Of a stretch of 7,605 bases of DNA, positions 5,936 through 7,605 are shown in pieces (position 1 is the first letter of the stretch; each line of letters starts with the position of its first letter). This DNA is from Methanothrix harundinacea (lineage in GTDB: Archaea; Halobacteriota; Methanosarcinia; Methanotrichales; Methanotrichaceae). The stretch is from assembly GCA_002502785.1 (NCBI GenBank), contig DAQG01000058.1, positions 1 through 7,605 on the forward strand, in the 5' to 3' direction. A program made the translations under genes and the position numbers. The notes below the pieces were generated by a model. It saw only the letters and a program-made list of their open reading frames with translations. It searched no databases and was not told the origin of the DNA.

Positions 5936-6065
5936 CTGGTTTTCCGGATTTCAGAAATAATCGAGTCTTTGTTTTGTTGATCTGTTTGGGCTTCACATAG
6001 ATGGCCAGCCGATAATCACCCTCGGTAAACTGAATTGTCTTGCCAAGACCACAGTCATCACATAC
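5936..6065 (-). other. Coding-like tail out of frame with the minus-strand membrane gene
   Basis: Just past the stop at 6058, another minus-strand frame reads VCDDCGLGKTIQFTEGDYR and continues through YVKPKQINKTKTRLFLKSG. This looks like real protein with a CDDC pair, perhaps part of a metal-binding tail. It joins the upstream frame if one A is removed from the A7 run (plus-strand T7 at 6066-6072). Past about 5936 the frame enters the large inverted repeat and loses its coding look. It may be a broken C-terminus, a slippage product, or chance. Confidence 0.35.
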
Positions 6066-6909
6066 TTTTTTTCCTATCTTGCGCCACGTATTCAATTACG
6101 GATACCAGTTCGTCATCCGTGAACTTTGTCCATTCTGCAGGAGATGTCGAAATATCAGCTACAGCTTGCACTAAGCTTTCTGAGCCATCCAGGTGCTTAT
6201 ATTTTCCTGCCTTGAGAATTCCCTCTACATTCAAAATTATTTCCTCTGCTTCATTGGGAGCAAATCCCTTCAGAGCAACAGCGTTCCGTATACGTGAGAT
6301 GGCAACCGATTCCTGTGTCATAGAAAACATTGTGCCAATGGCGAATAAAAATAGAAGGAGTCCTGCCATAAGCGATAGCATACTTATTTCAGTCCCCATG
6401 AAATCGTGGGAAAGTCCTAAAAGACCTACAACAAAAAGGATTATAGAAGCCGCCAATATTTTTAGACAAGACATTACACGTAAGCCAGATAGAAAAATCG
6501 AAGCCGAAATAATATTAATTAGCCATGCAATAATAATAAGTATATTTCCGATATCATCAAATCCCCAGCCGAAATAAAAATATAGCGGATCTTTATAAAT
6601 TATCATAATTTTTCCTATACAAATAAGGGCCAAGCCAACTGCGACTTTTTTCCCGCAATTCAAAGCCCATTCGACCTTGCCCATGTTTGCGGTGCGATTT
6701 ATTGGTTTTGCTTCTACTAATAAAAGCACAGATTTTATAAATAAAATAATACCAATTAATAATATTATGATTATTAAATAAATTATCGGCGTATCCCAAA
6801 GCTGGTACAATGGGCTGTCTCTGAATGAAAACAATAACACTATTCCAAATAGAATTAGACTAATTAGCCCTATCTTGCCGCTGTTACGATAAGTCGCTTC
6901 CACAACCAT
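6058..6909 (-). CDS. Six-helix membrane protein of unknown function
   Basis: The 283-residue product is not recognised. It has about six membrane helices (roughly residues 11-29, 41-66, 85-105, 120-143, 147-166, 175-197) rich in Ile and Leu, then a soluble, probably helical C-terminal part of about 85 residues (EEIILNVEGILKAGKYKHL, DDELVSVIEYVAQDRK). The frame is open back to a TTG at 6999, but the ATG at 6909 is preferred because a TATA box (6962-6971) and the minus-strand site AGAGGT (plus 6921-6926) lie before it. A six-base hairpin (6932-6946, loop GAC) covers a second GAGGA site. Base composition is much more AT-rich than the genes before 5722, suggesting acquisition. The last codons lie on an A7 run (AGG AAA AAA AGT), with a coding-like tail in another frame beyond. 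It could be a sensor or transporter-like protein; nothing specific is shown. Confidence 0.78.
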   Translation of the reverse strand: MVVEATYRNSGKIGLISLILFGIVLLFSFRDSPLYQLWDTPIIYLIIIILLIGIILFIKSVLLLVEAKPINRTANMGKVEWALNCGKKVAVGLALICIGKIMIIYKDPLYFYFGWGFDDIGNILIIIAWLINIISASIFLSGLRVMSCLKILAASIILFVVGLLGLSHDFMGTEISMLSLMAGLLLFLFAIGTMFSMTQESVAISRIRNAVALKGFAPNEAEEIILNVEGILKAGKYKHLDGSESLVQAVADISTSPAEWTKFTDDELVSVIEYVAQDRKKSM

Positions 6910-6961
6910 CCCTCTTTTTGACCTCTTAATCTCCTCTGACAGAGGACTGTCTTGATCTCTG

Positions 6962-6971
6962 ATAAATATTT
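6962..6971 (-). promoter_or_regulatory. TATA box of the minus-strand membrane gene
   Basis: On the minus strand this reads AAATATTTAT, a good archaeal TATA box. It would start transcription near 6941 and give a leader of about 32 bases to the ATG at 6909. A second A/T-rich box (minus strand CTAATATAACA, about 7002-7012) lies further upstream inside an inverted repeat. Confidence 0.5.
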
Positions 6972-6980
6972 CGTTGTTAA

Positions 6981-7025
6981 TTATGTGGCCCCAAAGCAAT
7001 AATGTTATATTAGGGGGTCACATAA
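6981..7025. repeat. 12-base inverted repeat upstream of the minus-strand gene
   Basis: TTATGTGGCCCC (6981-6992) and GGGGTCACATAA (7014-7025) are inverse complements except at one position. The 21-base spacer is AT-rich and contains a TATA-like sequence. It could be an operator around a promoter, or the hairpin of a terminator for transcripts arriving from either side. Confidence 0.5.
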
Positions 7026-7138
7026 CTGAACTGGCGTCTACGTTGTCCAGGTTTCCTGATATGCACGAATGACTCTGCGGTCGATTTCCCATGAGCAATC
7101 ACCAATGTTTATTGAGTTAAACAAGCAGAAAAAAGGGC

Positions 7139-7189
7139 GAGGGTTTCACTTCAATCCCCAACCGAAAGGTAGGGGTATTCGTGACCCTC
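7139..7189. other. Nested stem-loop with a GAAA loop
   Basis: The inner hairpin pairs CCCCAACC (7156-7163) with GGTAGGGG (7168-7175), one mismatch, around the stable tetraloop GAAA. Outside it GAGGG (7139-7143) and CAC (7147-7149) can pair with GTG (7181-7183) and CCCTC (7185-7189). This is a plausible small structured RNA or leader element. The 3' arm runs into GGGGTATTCG, as in the stem-loop at 5842. Confidence 0.4.
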
Positions 7190-7214
7190 TGCGCTTCTGA
7201 AGTAATAGATTATA

Positions 7215-7313
7215 GTGATCTCGGTTCAACAAATCGTGAAAGAGAATCTGATGATAGTTGACTGGAAAGAAGATCTTTTAAAGGTTAATATTTCGACCGC
7301 AAGGATTGAATAG
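7215..7313 (+). CDS. Possible 32-residue ORF
   Basis: A GTG opens 32 codons ending in TAG; the middle reads VKENLMIVDWKEDLLKVNIS, which looks protein-like. There is no clear ribosome binding site, and a later GTG (7236) or ATG (7251) could equally be the start. It may be a short gene upstream of the 7395 gene or a remnant of a decayed one. Confidence 0.22.
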   Translation: MISVQQIVKENLMIVDWKEDLLKVNISTARIE

Positions 7314-7394
7314 GCAGGATGGAATTTAGTTTTGTTCTTAAAGGCGTTATTCAGGGTTGGAGCATAAATCCATAACTATTTGGTGAAATATCAC

Positions 7395-7605
7395 ATGAAA
7401 TATTTGACGAATTTAAGGGGGCGGTTAAGTGACCAAAATACTAGATTAAAAAATTATATTAATCAGAACCCAGTACAAATTGGTTTCATTTCGCTGATAT
7501 TAGGCGTGATCATCGGTGGGGAGATGGTTCGTCTAATATATTCATCTGAATCTTGGCTGAGTACCTTATTCTCGCATATTGAATCTGTATCCCTTGCTGC
7601 TTTAA
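7395..7605 (+). CDS. N-terminal part of a membrane protein, cut by the window end
   Basis: An ATG opens a frame of 70 codons that is still open at the last base. The product begins MKYLTNLRGRLSDQNTRLKN, a basic cytoplasmic segment, followed by one membrane helix (about residues 28-50, IGFISLILGVIIGGEMV) and a polar stretch that should lie outside (SSESWLSTLFSHIESVS). GGTGA at 7382-7386 is a ribosome binding site eight bases upstream. The AT-rich codon use matches the minus-strand membrane gene. The family cannot be told from this part. Confidence 0.65.
   Translation, partial: MKYLTNLRGRLSDQNTRLKNYINQNPVQIGFISLILGVIIGGEMVRLIYSSESWLSTLFSHIESVSLAAL

Larger units (their letters stand above)
7026..7394. 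other. AT-rich stretch without a convincing gene
   Basis: No frame here reaches 60 codons. It contains a structured-looking segment (7139-7189), a 28-codon minus-strand frame (7038-7124, ending AYQETWTT) without a ribosome binding site, a 32-codon plus-strand frame (7215-7313) and an 18-codon one (7319-7375). The short frames have protein-like composition, so this may be decayed coding DNA. No transposase, tRNA or CRISPR repeat pattern was recognised. Confidence 0.5.

Noticed and set aside
6035..6577. A 180-codon plus-strand frame opposite the minus-strand membrane gene.
   Set aside because: The minus-strand frame has clear membrane helices, a TATA box and a ribosome binding site; the plus-strand product has shadow-like composition.
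7038..7124. A 28-codon minus-strand frame with the protein-like end RRVIRAYQETWTT.
   Set aside because: It has no ribosome binding site and starts only at TTG; it may be a decayed fragment, but too short to call.
7141..7160. GTTTCACTTCAATCCCC resembles part of an archaeal CRISPR repeat.
   Set aside because: Only one copy is present, with no spacer periodicity and no cas genes; the stem-loop explanation fits better.
7244..7260. CTGATGATAG resembles a box C motif of archaeal C/D guide RNAs.
   Set aside because: No properly spaced D box and terminal stem could be found.

Overview
The window looks like a methanogenic archaeon, most likely a high-GC member of the Methanotrichaceae (Methanothrix/Methanosaeta) or a close relative. 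The pointers are a fused formaldehyde-activating enzyme/hexulose-phosphate synthase of the methanogen type, archaeal TATA boxes about 25 bases before likely transcript starts, TTG and GTG starts behind GGAGG-like ribosome binding sites, and T-tract terminators. The genus is an inference from gene content, not a database match.

Bases 1-4000 are ordinary GC-rich chromosome. A thioredoxin-CcdA fusion (61-1233) makes a membrane thiol:disulfide relay, and a possible 23-residue peptide repeats its C-terminal end (1239-1310). Then come fae-hps (1426-2616) and, one base later, a membrane-anchored alkaline-phosphatase-superfamily hydrolase (2618-4000), probably one operon.

Bases 4001-5722 are the most interesting part. 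A 70-base array of seven 10-base units (core ATCGAT) lies ahead of a small six-cysteine protein gene (4183-4518). A complete MntA/HepT (MNT/HEPN) toxin-antitoxin pair follows (4580-5295), and then a second, about 85% identical copy of the six-cysteine gene (5396-5722). The two copies form direct repeats of about 350 bases bracketing the toxin-antitoxin pair. Copy 2 carries a one-base loss in a G run that trims its C-terminus. MntA is expected to silence the HepT RNase by AMP transfer to the RX4HXY tyrosine; the role of the cysteine proteins is unknown.

From about 5780 onward the DNA turns AT-rich, which suggests a different origin. It holds a possible 31-codon ORF, two stem-loops, a minus-strand six-helix membrane protein (6058-6909) whose last codons sit on an A7 run beside an out-of-frame cysteine-bearing tail, an inverted repeat near its promoter, about 370 bases with no convincing gene, and the start of another membrane protein cut by the window end (7395-7605). 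Two stem-loops with the same right-hand end, GGGGTATTCG, lie on either side of the minus-strand gene.

No tRNA, rRNA, CRISPR array or recognisable transposase was seen. The best candidate for something undescribed is the duplicated cysteine-protein/MntA/HepT cassette together with its phased repeat array.
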